From Gerris lacustris (lineage: Eukaryota; Arthropoda; Insecta; Hemiptera; Gerridae), in the NCBI GenBank assembly GCA_951217055.1, contig OX578281.1:27514101-27578100 (forward strand): DNA of 64,000 nt, read 5' to 3'. This document shows positions 1 through 10,956 of this stretch, in pieces. Under the pieces are notes generated by a model that worked only from the letters and a program-made list of their open reading frames with translations, ran no database searches and was not told the origin of the DNA. The translations under genes and the position numbers were made by a program. The stretch's first letter is position 1, and the number at the start of each line of letters is the position of its first letter.

Positions 1-120
1 ATTATGAGTGATAAGATTATAAATAATGGGTCATTTTTAAAGCTAATGGTGTCATAAGACATATAATAATCATTTTTTATTTAGGAACATACATTTTTCG
101 GACATATGTATGTACATACA

Positions 121-122
<2 letters not shown>

Positions 123-196
<74 letters not shown>
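123..196. repeat. (TA)n microsatellite
   Basis: Uninterrupted TA dinucleotide run. Together with the runs at 412-488 and 648-703 it makes the first 700 bases low complexity. No gene is visible around it. Confidence 0.97.
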
Positions 197-199
<3 letters not shown>

Positions 200-410
200 T
201 TTTAACAACAATATTATTTATAGTAGGCCTATTGTTTTTTGAAAAAATCTTCTATCATTCTCTCTATTTGTAAAGCGCAACTCTGTTTGTAAAAAGTATT
301 GATTCATATAAAAAACAAAATATATTTATCTTATCCATTATTTATTTATTTATTTATTTATCGGTTCGCGATCTTTCCGGTTAACGATATTTCGGTTAAA
401 AGAGGTTCTA

Positions 411-411
<1 letters not shown>

Positions 412-488
<77 letters not shown>
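412..488. repeat. Compound (AC)n(AT)n microsatellite
   Basis: An AC run of about 33 bases passes directly into an AT run of about 43 bases. A 92-codon open frame across it (299-577) encodes only Thr-His and Tyr-Ile dipeptides over the repeat and is not a gene. Confidence 0.97.
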
Positions 489-491
<3 letters not shown>

Positions 492-644
492 CCTTAGAAA
501 TCGATTGGTCTTGTTTTTTGTTGGTTATTGAGAAATTATTTTCATTCTATAGAAACACTTATATGGAGAATTCGTAGGGACATAAAAAATATTCGTTAAC
601 TCTATTTCGTTGTACAGAAGTTCTTTATAAGGAGGTCCGACTGC

Positions 645-647
<3 letters not shown>

Positions 648-703
<56 letters not shown>
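648..703. repeat. (AT)n microsatellite
   Basis: Pure AT dinucleotide run. Confidence 0.97.
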
Positions 704-706
<3 letters not shown>

Positions 707-2659
707 CAGCAGCAAAGAGTTCATTTAAAGTGTTAAAATATAAACTACACTGTTAAATTAGCATTTGTTCTTTAATATATTTATATATTTTGTATAGGGC
801 GCCTTTCTAGTTTTCTTGTATTTGCTTATTTTGTATTTTTGTCTGAAATGGAAACATCTTGTTTTCTATTTACATGTTATTTCATGTTGTTCTCTAAAAA
901 GAACAATACTTTGGTTAACTAGAAGTTTACTTCCTAATTAACATTCTATTTTCTTCTAATAATATACGTTATAACAAACCAGTTAAATCAGTGTCTGAGC
1001 TTGTTTATTTTGCGGAAGAACGAAATTTCTTCCTTTCTGAATCGAAAAATTCCTAGACAAAAACTTGTTATACACCTTAGAAAAACTTATTGGTCTCGGG
1101 TATGTCGTTTTAACATTTTTGTGAACCACTATACCTTAAAAACTAATCGTCCGATTCTAATGAAAAATGAAATTTGAATGGTAGGTAATTTTAACTTCAT
1201 CTTTCTAGACCTATTTCTTTCTATCACATACTGTAAATAAAAGTAAAGTACGAGGTAGGACGCAAGAAAATCAATTAAATCTGTCACAATTGTTATTGCT
1301 TCTTGTAAATTAATAAAAAGGACCAATTAAGCAACAATAAATTAGCGCAGACGGTTGAAATTAGAATGTAAAACAAACCATGCAAAAATCTTTATTTTTG
1401 ATTATTTTTTAAGACTACTTTTATAAAAGAATGCTAGATAGACGAAAAAGTGTTTAAAAAATAACACGGATATTTAAAATAGAATTATTTTTTAGGTTTG
1501 AGAATGGCCGGTGGCGGTGGTGCCGAAACTTTGCCACGAAATTATTGTTACTTTTGTTACCCTACTAGGATCCAACTAATTATTCATAAATATTCATATT
1601 TATCTAATTATAGACATAGTTAGTTAATTATAAACTGTTGTTAAATTAAAACAATTATATACATATTTATATATAATATAATATAAGTAAAGTAGAAGCA
1701 GCTGAGATAGTCTTAGTCTGTGGTCTAGACGGTTACCTGATATTATTTCACCACAATTAAAAACATAAATTTAAATAAATAAATGATTACATAACTGTGA
1801 GTACTCAAGGGGGGGGGGGGGGGTACTCTAGAAGCGTAGGTACGACCTCACATGATACTCAGGAGTTAGACCTTTAAACATGACATGGTTTAGCGAGTAG
1901 CCGCTAATTTTATTGTCACAACAAGAAGTAGCGCCGTTCTCATTTCCTACATATGATCAACTTGAGACACACCCATTCGTTCTGGAATTTTTAAATAAAC
2001 ATTATGGTCTGGTAAACAATAATTAGTGAAGCTATTTTAACTTGCAAACAAACAGATAGCTAGAGCTTATTTTATTTATATATTTTTTTTCCTCTATATA
2101 CTAATTTGAACCAACTGAAAATATTTAAACAAATGCTCATTGTTTTATCAGTTTAGTATTGACTCACGAAAAGAAAAACTTTGTGTTAGGTTTTAAAATC
2201 TGAGGACCTTTATAATTTCCTGCGTTTGTCTGTCGGTCTCGAGGTAGTTTACACACCTGTATCTCCAAAAGTACCCGACACAAAAAGTTAAAACGTTGCA
2301 GCTATATTATGTATAATAATCTAAACACAAAAAAAATACAGGTAAAAAATAAAAGGCCTCAAAAGACCCAACAAAACATTACATATTAAAGTGATTTATT
2401 ACCCAAATTATTATTAAAGTGAAAGGTTCAAGAACAATTAAAGTAAATTTTAAAAGGAGTTGAAGTTTAAAGGGTTTTAGTTTAAGAGGTTGAACATTTT
2501 CTTCAACACAAATGCATCATAGGAAGTATTAAATGAAAGGAGAGAAACACCCTGAGTACAAATATGTATTTGGTTTCGTTTTTATTTAATTTATCTTTGA
2601 GCTGTGCCCTTAAAAATTGCGTTTTTTGTAACCCTTATTGTCTACTCTATTTATTGTTT
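704..2659. other. Gene-free AT-rich stretch
   Basis: No open frame with recognisable protein content and no RNA gene is visible. The only marked structure is a poly-G run at 1809-1823. Around 2210-2290 there is a faint resemblance to the bodies of dispersed repeats, with a GTCTGTCGGTCTC stretch followed by a pyrimidine-rich segment. Confidence 0.6.
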
Positions 2660-2735
2660 TGAAATTGGAGACATAAAAAATGTTCTTTCCTCAGAACGAT
2701 CACATCACTTCGGTAAGCTCGGAAGCATAACAAAA
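2660..2735 (+). repeat. Terminal-hairpin repeat family, 3' fragment
   Basis: The stretch from GAAATTGGAGACATAAAAAA through CTTCGGTAAGCTCGGAAGC matches the 3' end of the family seen complete at 45475-46160. The hairpin loop and the right arm of the stem are intact. The 80-codon frame across it (2604-2846) is therefore repeat, not gene. Confidence 0.6.
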
Positions 2736-3559
2736 AGTGCAAATCAATATTATAGATTTATTGACACTTCGGAATATTTAACATTAATATATTTTTGGAT
2801 ATGGACTGTGAATGATAAGAATCATACATACTCGTTAACACCTTGAAGAAGATAATAAGTTTTTCTGAAACACCGGTTAATCCACAACTTTTACTTCAAT
2901 ATTGACTTCTCCTGGCTATCCTTAACTTTTACTAAAGTTAAAGTAAACACTGTGATGGACTTGAAAGCAGAAGTAACTTTCACATATTACACACTTCAGC
3001 CCTGGGGTAAACCTTGGCTTCCACAGGTTTTTAAATGCACCGTTTGAAATCTAGATGTAACCTGGAAGGAAGTAATTATTAAAACCTAGTTTTATAGAGA
3101 AAGAAGCAAGCGAATGAGCCAGTTTTCTTCTTGATAGGAAACTCTTGGTAACTTTGTGTTGAGCTAAGTTTCCCAGCCAACTCTGCTTTTGTTTTACCAA
3201 TTTTGGCTTTTCCGGGCTAAGTTGAAAGCCTTCCCCCTACTTCCTATCTTAAGAGGAACAAAGTATTTGGCAAGTGCTTAAATGAGTTGCTCCACCCTTA
3301 GACTTAACCCCCCCCCCCCCCCCTACCCCTGGTTTGATGAAAGATTTAATTCCCTTAGGTTCAACTTATTGTTGCCTGGTTATAATGAAATAACTTAATC
3401 CTCGAGATGGATAAAGTATGTTGGAGCTTAATCGACTTCTCTTATATCAAACCTAACTATTCTTAATGTTGCCTTTATAGTTCCCTCTAATATTTCTTAG
3501 CGCTAAACAACAGCTTCAATCTCCTGGTTTAACACGGGCTTAAAAAACTGGTTTTTGTG
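2736..3559. other. Gene-free stretch with poly-C run
   Basis: No gene is supported. A poly-C run occupies 3308-3323. The remainder is unique-looking AT-rich DNA. Confidence 0.5.
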
Positions 3560-4085
3560 AGTTACTGGTTGCGTGAATGGTCGGCAATACTGTAGTAGCA
3601 GTAGTAAGTCCTACTACTAGATTGGTAGGGCGAACTATTTGTTCAAACCAAGCCATTAAGCCTTATTACGGCACATTTCACTAAGCCACGTGGTAGAGTT
3701 CTAGCCACTTCACACATCATACCTCTGTTCAATTGTACCGCCGAAGCGAGATTGTTGTGATCATTAGTGAGCCAAGTAAATCAGAGCACCAAGGGATTTG
3801 TACCGCCCTCAACTTACTGGTACAAATCTGAGCACCATGATCTGTAATTCTGTGAAAGGTTCCCTGGGATCCTGTGTAGGTTCCTTAGGATCCTGAGTAG
3901 GTTCCCTGGGACACTGAGTAGGTTCCCTGGGATCCTATATATAGTTCCCTTGGCCTTGTTTCGATCTCGATTCATAAAGTAATTTGGCGCGGGATCGAAC
4001 CCATTGCCTCGTGCTTCCCTCTATTTATTGGTGGGCCAACAGACGTCTCAAGTGTCTAAAGCCATAAGCCCACGCTGGTTCCCAT
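3560..4085 (-). mobile_element. tRNA-headed SINE-like element
   Basis: Read on the minus strand, a tRNA-like head runs from about 4085 downwards. It carries a good RNA polymerase III B box (GGGTTCGATCC, near 3992-4002) and ends GCGCCA, like the head of the copy at 42448-42905. The body then continues towards 3560. It contains a 4 x 21-bp tandem repeat (3857-3940). The family assignment rests on the shared head and on body phrases such as AATTGTACCGCCGAAGCGAG, which the other copy carries in the opposite orientation. Confidence 0.6.
3857..3940. repeat. 4 x 21-bp tandem repeat
   Basis: Four head-to-tail copies of a 21-base unit beginning AGGTTCCCTGGGATCC start at 3857, 3878, 3899 and 3920, with a few substitutions. 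The repeat lies inside the SINE-like element. Confidence 0.9.
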
Positions 4086-4985
4086 TCGGTAGGCTGCAAA
4101 TGGAGAGCGTGCTAAGCAAAATTCAATTACTAAACATGTTGAAATTTAGGGGTTCAGAGTAGAGAGTAGCCAATGTCCTAAAAACTAATTGTTCACCTCA
4201 GCTTAGCCATCTATGGATCAAGGTTGAGGATCAACCTAGGCACTTTGATTTAAATAAATTTTATCATTTGCGCATGATATTACAAATTTAAAAATGTATG
4301 CACTGATAAAAAAATAGAGGTAAAAATGAAAAAAAAAAAAAAAAAAACTAAGCCTAAACAACTAGAGAACTTTGTCACGAGACTTGAGACATAAAATAAA
4401 ATAAAGCAGAGTTCATACACGCGGATCGATATAGATAACAATATATTCATGAAGATGTGCAGGCGTTAAGTTTTCCCTGAGGTTATAAAGAAGTTCTGTT
4501 GAGGTTATAAAGAAAGCCGGATCGTGGATCGTCTATTTATCCGCTGTTCTAGATAATTTTTTTTGCAAGTTACAGCTTTCTTGTTATTTGACAATAAACT
4601 TTTTAAACATTTCTTTTTTTAAGCTAGTGTTCTATACTCTTTTATTTACATTGCTGTTAAATAGTTTATGATTATTCCTTAAAAATATGCAATGCATCAG
4701 ACATCAATTCAATGCGGCAATCAAACATCGATTCGAAATGCATTGACAGCATTGAGTTATGATCTTTCATTGACATTCTTACAAGGCATCTTTCAAGCAC
4801 TTCTTATTTAATCCGAGGGCTAGAATTATATATCATTCAAACCAAGATAAAAAATTGGTTTGACAAACTCGAACAAAACTTTTTCTTATATATAGAAAGA
4901 CTGAAATTAAATTCAATAATATCCAATTTAATTTGATTATTTTTCAACACATTTTAAAAGTGTAAACAGGTGGCTTCAGCCAAAT
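4086..4985. other. Gene-free stretch
   Basis: No gene or recognisable repeat is seen apart from a poly-A run at 4329-4347. Confidence 0.5.
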
Positions 4986-5004
4986 CAGATTTATTTTCAT
5001 CAAT

Positions 5005-5052
5005 ATCTCAGAAACTAGATTTTCCCCAGAAAAACGACTTTGGTTTTCATTA
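5005..5052 (+). repeat. B-box repeat family fragment
   Basis: The string ATCTCAGAAACTAGATTTTC followed by CCCAGAAAAACG matches the central part of the family present at 25830-26380 (TTTTCTCAGAAACTAGTTTT, then CCTGGGAAAACG). It abuts the minisatellite that starts at 5086. Confidence 0.55.
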
Positions 5053-5085
5053 GCATTTCACTAGACTAGACTTGCAAGTAAATAA

Positions 5086-5820
5086 GCGCATGCCGAGGAG
5101 TTGTAGGTAGATGACATATCTAGGTAAAACAAAACCAAAACCATTGTATTAAATGGGAAAGCGCATGCCGAGGAGTTGTAGGTAGATGACATATCTAGGT
5201 AAAACAAAACCAAAACCATTGTATTAAATGGGAAAGCGCATGACGAGGAGTTGTAGGTAGATGACATATCTAGGTAAAACAAAACCAAAACCATTGTATT
5301 AAATGGGAAAGCGCATGACGAGGAGTTGTAGGTAGATGACATATCTAGGTAAAACAAAACCAAAACCATTGTATTAAATGGGAAAGCGCATGCCGAGGAG
5401 TTGTAGGTAGATGACATATCTAGGTAAAACAAAACCAAAACCATTGTATTAAATGGGAAAGCGCATGACGAGGAGTTGTAGGTTGATGACATATCTAGGT
5501 AAAACAAAACCAAAACCATTGTATTAAATGGGAAAGCGCATGACGAGGAGTTGTAGGTTGATGACATATCTAGGTAAAACAAAACCAAAACCATTGTATT
5601 AAATGGGAAAGCGCATGACGAGGAGTTGTAGGTTGATGACATATCTAGGTAAAACAAAACCAAAACCATTGTATTAAATGGGAAAGCGCATGACGAGGAG
5701 TTGTAGGTAGATGACATATCTAGGTAAAACAAAACCAAAACCATTGTATTAAATGGGAAAGCGCATGCCGAGGAGTTGTAGGTAGATAACATAACATCTA
5801 GGTAAAACAAAACCATTATG
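5086..5820. repeat. 75-bp minisatellite, about 9.8 copies
   Basis: Nine complete 75-base units start at 5086, 5161, 5236, 5311, 5386, 5461, 5536, 5611 and 5686; a tenth, altered unit starts at 5761. Units differ at two main sites: GCATGCCG versus GCATGACG, and GGTAGATG versus GGTTGATG. The GGTTGATG form occurs in three adjacent units (5461-5685), as expected if blocks were duplicated. Because 75 is divisible by three and one frame lacks stops, a 255-codon minus-strand frame spans the array (5061-5828). That frame has no signal peptide and no non-repeat protein content, so I do not call it a gene. Confidence 0.97.
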
Positions 5821-5828
5821 CACTCCAA

Positions 5829-6428
5829 TTACATTTTTGTTAAATTATTATCTGCTCAACTGAAATTTCATGGTTAATTTTATTTTCAGGATCCAATGTA
5901 GTTTAAACAAAGAAAACTTATTTGTGTTTTCTAGCTCATCATATTAGGATTTAAGGCTCCCACAAACTCGAATTATTTGCTTCGAAAAAATTACGCTTCA
6001 TAAGTACGCTACTCAACCGGACTCCAAATTTACAGGTTTTAACTTTTTTTTTTTACTACAGATTTAAATTTCTTGTGAAACTTATCTTGGTTTTCACGTA
6101 ACTTGGATGAGCACTATACCTCCGATTACTCATTGTAGAAATTTGCCACCACTTAATTGCTGAGCATGTTTCAGATCATATTAAATTCTTGTTTTAAAAA
6201 TCACTATAATTAATACTACTAAATTACGGTAGAGTTCATAGAGAAAAATTATAGCTCGGAACAAGGACTGTATTGTTCCACAGGAGTCAGTGTAGTATAA
6301 ACTGAACGATAAAAATCTGAAAGCAGCCAGGTGTATGCGGCGAGATATGTACTGTGGTATGCACCGCTACCTCTACCGCGAGCATTTGTGACAACTGTAT
6401 AGTTTTTGGAAATTTAACTCTTAAAGGT
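5829..6428. other. Gene-free stretch
   Basis: AT-rich sequence with no coding signal and no recognisable repeat. Confidence 0.5.
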
Positions 6429-6590
6429 GGGTATACACTAGAGCATTCGCCCCGAATGAGCATGTATTCGCCCCCTTGAGCATGCGTTCGCCCCCGAATG
6501 AGCATGCAATCGCCCCGATTTGCTGAAATGGACAGGGCGAGCCGAACGGAAACGCATGCTTATTCGGGGCGAATGCTCAAGTGTGCAAAA
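6429..6590. mobile_element. Short inverted-repeat element (MITE-like)
   Basis: Imperfect inverted arms of about 30 bases lie at 6435-6464 and 6555-6584: ACACTAGAGCATTCGCCCCG against a right end reading CGGGGCGAATGCTCAAGTGT. Inside the left half are four tandem units of 20-22 bases (6441-6520), each GAGCATG-like followed by TTCGCCCC-like sequence. It is GC-rich compared with its surroundings. I could not define a clean target duplication, so the superfamily is open. Confidence 0.6.
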
Positions 6591-7019
6591 AATAGAAGGT
6601 TTTTGTCAGCATGACAAGCTTTATACATCGTTATAATAAAGGTCTTGAAAAGTAGGAAACTAATATGCAACTATTACAAGATTTTCATTTTTTGTTGGTA
6701 TATTTTAATCAAATATGCCCGAAATGAGGGTGTTGAAAAATAAGTTCACGCTTTTATGGTATCTCACATATCATTTTAAATCTCAGCTCAGGTGTATGTA
6801 GCTATGGTGTATGTAAGTTTTTCCCCGAATATTTAAAACAAATATGGCCGATATAAGAGCACAATTCTACGCATGACAATATTTTCAACCTTTCTGACTG
6901 GTTAACTCTTAATTTTTGTATCAACTAAATCTAAATGCTCAATTTCCCGTAATTTGAAGTTATTTTATTATTTTATCCTCACAAATCTGACAAGAGAAAC
7001 TCGATCCAGGCCACCCTCT
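6591..7019. other. Gene-free stretch
   Basis: No gene or clear repeat is seen. Confidence 0.45.
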
Positions 7020-7145
7020 CCCCCTCGCATTAGTGATGAGTACATTGGTGAGTAGAGTGGCTGAACTCCTTAAAAAGGCCTAAATAAGTGGACTAATTGC
7101 TAGCTTAAAACAAGTGGCTAGTCCTCCCTGTTCTACTCTTAGCAC
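7020..7145 (+). repeat. SINE-like 3' fragment
   Basis: Contains the 3' signature of the tRNA-headed family: AAAAAGGCCTAA, then GGACTAATTGCTAGC, then AACAAGTGGCTAGTCCTCCC. The corresponding stretch of the 42448-42905 copy reads AAAAAGGGCCTAAG, CCTAATTGCAAGG and ACAAGTGGTTCGTCC. The tRNA-like head is missing here. Confidence 0.6.
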
Positions 7146-8339
7146 AAATGTTCTGTTAATTGTAGTTTAATGATTATTGAAGGTGTGAGGGCTAATCTCT
7201 ATATGCATTTTAACAATTTTGTTTGTTGATATTCTGACATAACATAATTGACATTTTAGTTCGTGGCAACTCGTATACTCTTTTTTTACATAAACCTCAT
7301 ATTTGTGGTTTTGAACAAACTCAATACCGGATTGAAACAAGACGATCAAACCATTTACACATGTGTGAAGTGTTGGTCGGTAAACCGTCTTCACAACTTC
7401 TATCATCGATTTCTTATCGAATCACCAACCTCCATAAGAGTGTCAAACATGTTTTTACGGACCGAAACCTGTTGGTGCTAACTCTTTCGAGAAACTCTTT
7501 ATTTGATTAAGCAATGCTGGGTAGACACCCATCCAAGTAGATTCAACTAATCTCCTACACGAGCTACCAAGGCCCGCTTATTGCTTACTGCAGTAATATT
7601 TTTATAGGATTGTGGACAGAGTACAAGGATGCCTCAATTTCCTATTTTGACATTTGGCTTAAAAGTAAAGGGGATGTCATCAGTGTAGACATGAAACAAA
7701 TTTACTAATCCAAGAAATAATCTATTCGTATTCAAGTTTTCTATTGCGAATTAATTTTTAAATTAATTTAGATGTAAATTAAAATTGTAAAAAGAATAAT
7801 TAATTATTGTTCCCGAGTTTAACTAATGTGTCGGAATCATTGGGTTCTTTCTAAAGAACAAACATCTTCAAATTCAAAAATTCCAAGACAGAAATCAGTT
7901 TCAGACATCAGGGAACATTTTTGGTCCCCTGTCTTTTTTATATTGCTTTAGTTGTTCAAGCTTAAAGAAAGGCTACAATAACAGTCATCAGGTGATTTTA
8001 ATTACTGCACAACGTATCAATAATTTTTTCTAAACTAAATATCTATTGCTATTTAATTCTATTATTATTCTTTTATTTATAATTTCTCCATTTAATTAAA
8101 TTAAATAATTCTACACTGGTGTAGTCAGAGTTTTTTAAAAGGTCACTTACACTATATGATTTTTGTTATGATTTTGTCACAACACTAATTTAAAACTGAC
8201 TACACAGTGTGATTTTCTATATATGATTAGTCAAACAGACAATCTTGACAGTCACAAGAAGTAGGAACCGTCCTATTTTTGTTGTGTTTAGTAAGTTTTT
8301 AGTTACATTGGCACATTGGTAACACTGAATAGGCAGGTA
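7146..8339. other. Gene-free stretch with one repeat fragment
   Basis: Two overlapping short open frames on opposite strands (7167-7406 and 7263-7481) show no conserved protein features. Around 7880-7935 the sequence TTTCAGACATCAGGGAACAT is the reverse complement of part of the terminal-hairpin family body near 46040-46070. The rest is unassigned AT-rich DNA. Confidence 0.5.
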
Positions 8340-8652
8340 AAATAGATTTTTCCAGGAAAAAAACTTATATCAAATATTTTGAACCAAGAAATAATTTATT
8401 TTTACATTTGTTTAATGTTTTTTGGGGTAGGGCAACCAAAATTGTACCTAAAATTCATTTTTCGGTTTCTCTGAACGTTATACCAAATAAATATCACCGA
8501 AATCGGCCCTGTAGTTTAAGGTCCACACTACTGCACAGACTACAGACGAGAGTCAAAAGACTAAAGGGACACAGTATGAAAGCTCAAAATCGAATTTTTG
8601 CGACATCACAATACTTTCTCTTTATATATACTACGTATATGAGAAAGTAATA
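8340..8652 (+). repeat. B-box repeat family copy, 3' half
   Basis: Shares with 25830-26380 the order: TTTTTCCAGGAAAA, ATTCATTTTTCGGTTTC, GCACAGAC, CTCAAAATCG, then CATCACAATACTTTCTC. It ends in a palindrome of ACTTTCTC and GAGAAAGT separated by an AT-rich loop (8620-8650). The 80-codon frame inside it (8408-8650) is repeat sequence. Confidence 0.65.
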
Positions 8653-8904
8653 AGGTTAGGAACCGCTGCTCAGGACTTTAGAACACCCATAAAAGTAAAA
8701 TAAGTAGAGTTTGATCTAATTTCTGCTTATAATTTAATTCAAGTTAAAGTAGAATAAATCTTTGGTTGGAACTGCAGATATTGAGAACAAAGATGATCGC
8801 ACATTCTCTGGGTAAATTCTCGAACTAAAACAACAAACTAACTTCCATATTGAGCGTTTCCTAAACAAAATTATTTATTTTTACTTTTTCATATTACCTG
8901 TTAT

Positions 8905-9130
8905 ATATACAGAGCATTGCGATGGCAAGAATATTCGCTTTTTTGAGATTTTGATGGATTAACACATTTTAAGGGCCCTTGAGTCCAATAACAGTAATAT
9001 TTAAAAACTTTAGGTCCGTAGAGTTAGAGTAGGGGGTTTGTCGTCTGCGATCTGTAGGTTGTGCAGCCACGTGGAGCCAGAACTACTAGGCCGATTTTGA
9101 TCATTCTTTTATCTCTGAGAATAATTACCA
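8905..9130 (-). repeat. B-box repeat family copy, 3' part
   Basis: In reverse orientation relative to 8340-8652: GAGATTTTGATGGATTAACA at 8945, then AAGGGCCCTTGAGTCC, then CTACTAGGCCGATTTTGATC. These match the reverse complement of the 3' half of the 25830-26380 copy. The terminal palindrome has decayed. Confidence 0.55.
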
Positions 9131-9837
9131 TAATATTGTGACTTATGGCATATAAAAATATAAATGACAATCATGTTTAGTTCTAATAAAATAAATACTA
9201 GATAATTTTGATTGGGCTTGTTGATGGCTTCTATTGATACTTTATTTGATATTAAAGTTTCAAAGTTCAAAAGTCGATATTTTCAAAATGGTATCAGCCA
9301 TAATCAAAAAGAAATTCGGTGAAAATGGTTGTCTTTTAAAGAGATATATTCGGTGCAAAATAATCAGATATCAAAGATTAAGATTAGATTACAAAAATGT
9401 ATAACACTTGTGGAAATTATTTAATTTTCCATCCGATTTTGTCAAAAAACATCAAAATTTACAAAAACAAACATATTTCTGCTGTTACTAAAAATAAGAA
9501 AACAATTATGCAAATTGTGTGGTCTGCTGGGCCTTGGAAAAATAAGAATAGCAATTTGATCTGATTAACTGAGAATCCAAAATGGAATCCAAAATTTAAA
9601 AAAATTTGAGTGGGGAATCAAATGAAAGGTATTAAATAAAAAGAACAGATTAAAATAATACATAGCACTTGTGGAAACTGATTTTTCTTTTTTTATCGGC
9701 AATAGCTCTGCCGATTAAAAATTTCATATTCATAATGCCAACGAAATCCTTTTTACGTGAGACTTCACGCACAACCGTTTTATTTTAATATGATTATTTT
9801 TATAAGATACATTTATGAGGATTTGTCTTTTTTTGCT

Positions 9838-10235
9838 TTCGAGCTTACCGAAGGTAACGGAAGCATTGTGCTCACTTTTGTCAAACTTGTCACTTTTGTC
9901 AATGTTGTCGCTTCAATAGCGAAGCGAGCATAGGGACCTCGAGACCAGGCGACCAGACTTCATTCGCTATCTGTACACTGTTGTATTCACTTCTGTGCCC
10001 ACTTTATCAAACTTCTCTCAGACTATAAACCTACTCTCACTCCTACCGACTTTTGCTTTACGAATTTGAACACTTTGAATATTGCCACTGCTCTTTTCTT
10101 TCGTTACATTTATTTTAGATACCCTCATCATCATTATTTAAAAAAATGTTGATATTATATAACAATAAAGTAATATAACAATAAAGTACATGATAGGATT
10201 CGAGGAAGCTATGTGCCACACTAATTGGCAGTCTA
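9838..10235 (-). mobile_element. Terminal-hairpin repeat family copy
   Basis: On the minus strand it starts near 10230 (CCAATTAGTGTGGCACATAG) and ends near 9838 with a hairpin of the type GCTTCCG-TTACC-TTC-GGTAA-GCT-CG. It also shares with the 45475-46160 copy the internal block GAATGAAGTCTGGTCGCCTG then TCGAGGTCCCTA. This gives a short version, about 390 bases, of an element that is 690 bases at 45475. No protein is encoded. Confidence 0.65.
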
Positions 10236-10948
10236 TTAATAATTTCTTTCAGCATGTTGGGGTTTTATAGGAAAGTTTTATGGCATTCGCTTACTTTGTA
10301 CTGTTATACAATCATCGTCAGGTTGGAACGGATTTGTGACTCTTTCCAACCGTATTAAAAACATTCAAGAAAGCCCAACTAATATAGGGAACCTTCTTTT
10401 AGGCACGTGGAGCGATGACTACGCTTGTCGTATTAACCGGTACTTGGTTTGGGCTGAGGATCGAAACACATGTAGTATGTTTTATGTTTTACCACTGGCT
10501 GTCATCAATCTTTGAGCAACTTTTTAAAACGAGTTTTGGACTATGGTTCCTTTACCTCTTCTATGAACTCCTTTAATATGCGTTGCCTTTAGAATCAAGG
10601 TTATTTCGGACATCCCGTTACTTAATATAAGAGCGAACTAGGAATAAGGATTACCCACTCGACATCCTACGCCAAAAACCTAAATATTACGCATATGCTT
10701 TACAAATTCGTACTAATTTGGACCTAAAAATGTGATACAATCTTTTTTTAACTATGATGCATTTACGACATCAGGCTTTTTAAAATATCAAGGGAAACAG
10801 GAACCAAAAAACATCTTTATAAAATGTTTGTTCAAATTTAGATTTAATCGGCTAATAGTTTGACCTCAACCTATAAATAAACGGGGAGGTTATTTGTTTT
10901 ATCTATTAATAATAATTGAAATAATTGATTAGCTAAGTAGAACTTAGT
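10236..10948. other. Gene-free stretch
   Basis: No gene, RNA gene or recognisable repeat is seen. Confidence 0.45.
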
Positions 10949-10956
10949 CTACAAAC

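Noticed and set aside
299..577. 92-codon frame over a microsatellite
   Set aside because: The protein is mostly Thr-His and Tyr-Ile dipeptides from the AC and AT runs.
2604..2846. 80-codon frame with a hydrophobic start
   Set aside because: Its centre is a dispersed repeat fragment (GGAGACATAAAAAATG ... GGTAAGCTCGGAAGC), so the signal-like N-terminus is coincidental.
5086..5820. CRISPR-like array
   Set aside because: Units are contiguous 75-bp tandem repeats with no unique spacers, in a eukaryotic setting.
5061..5828. 255-codon minus-strand open frame
   Set aside because: It is the read-through of the 75-bp minisatellite, whose unit length is a multiple of three. There is no sequence outside the repeat to support a protein.
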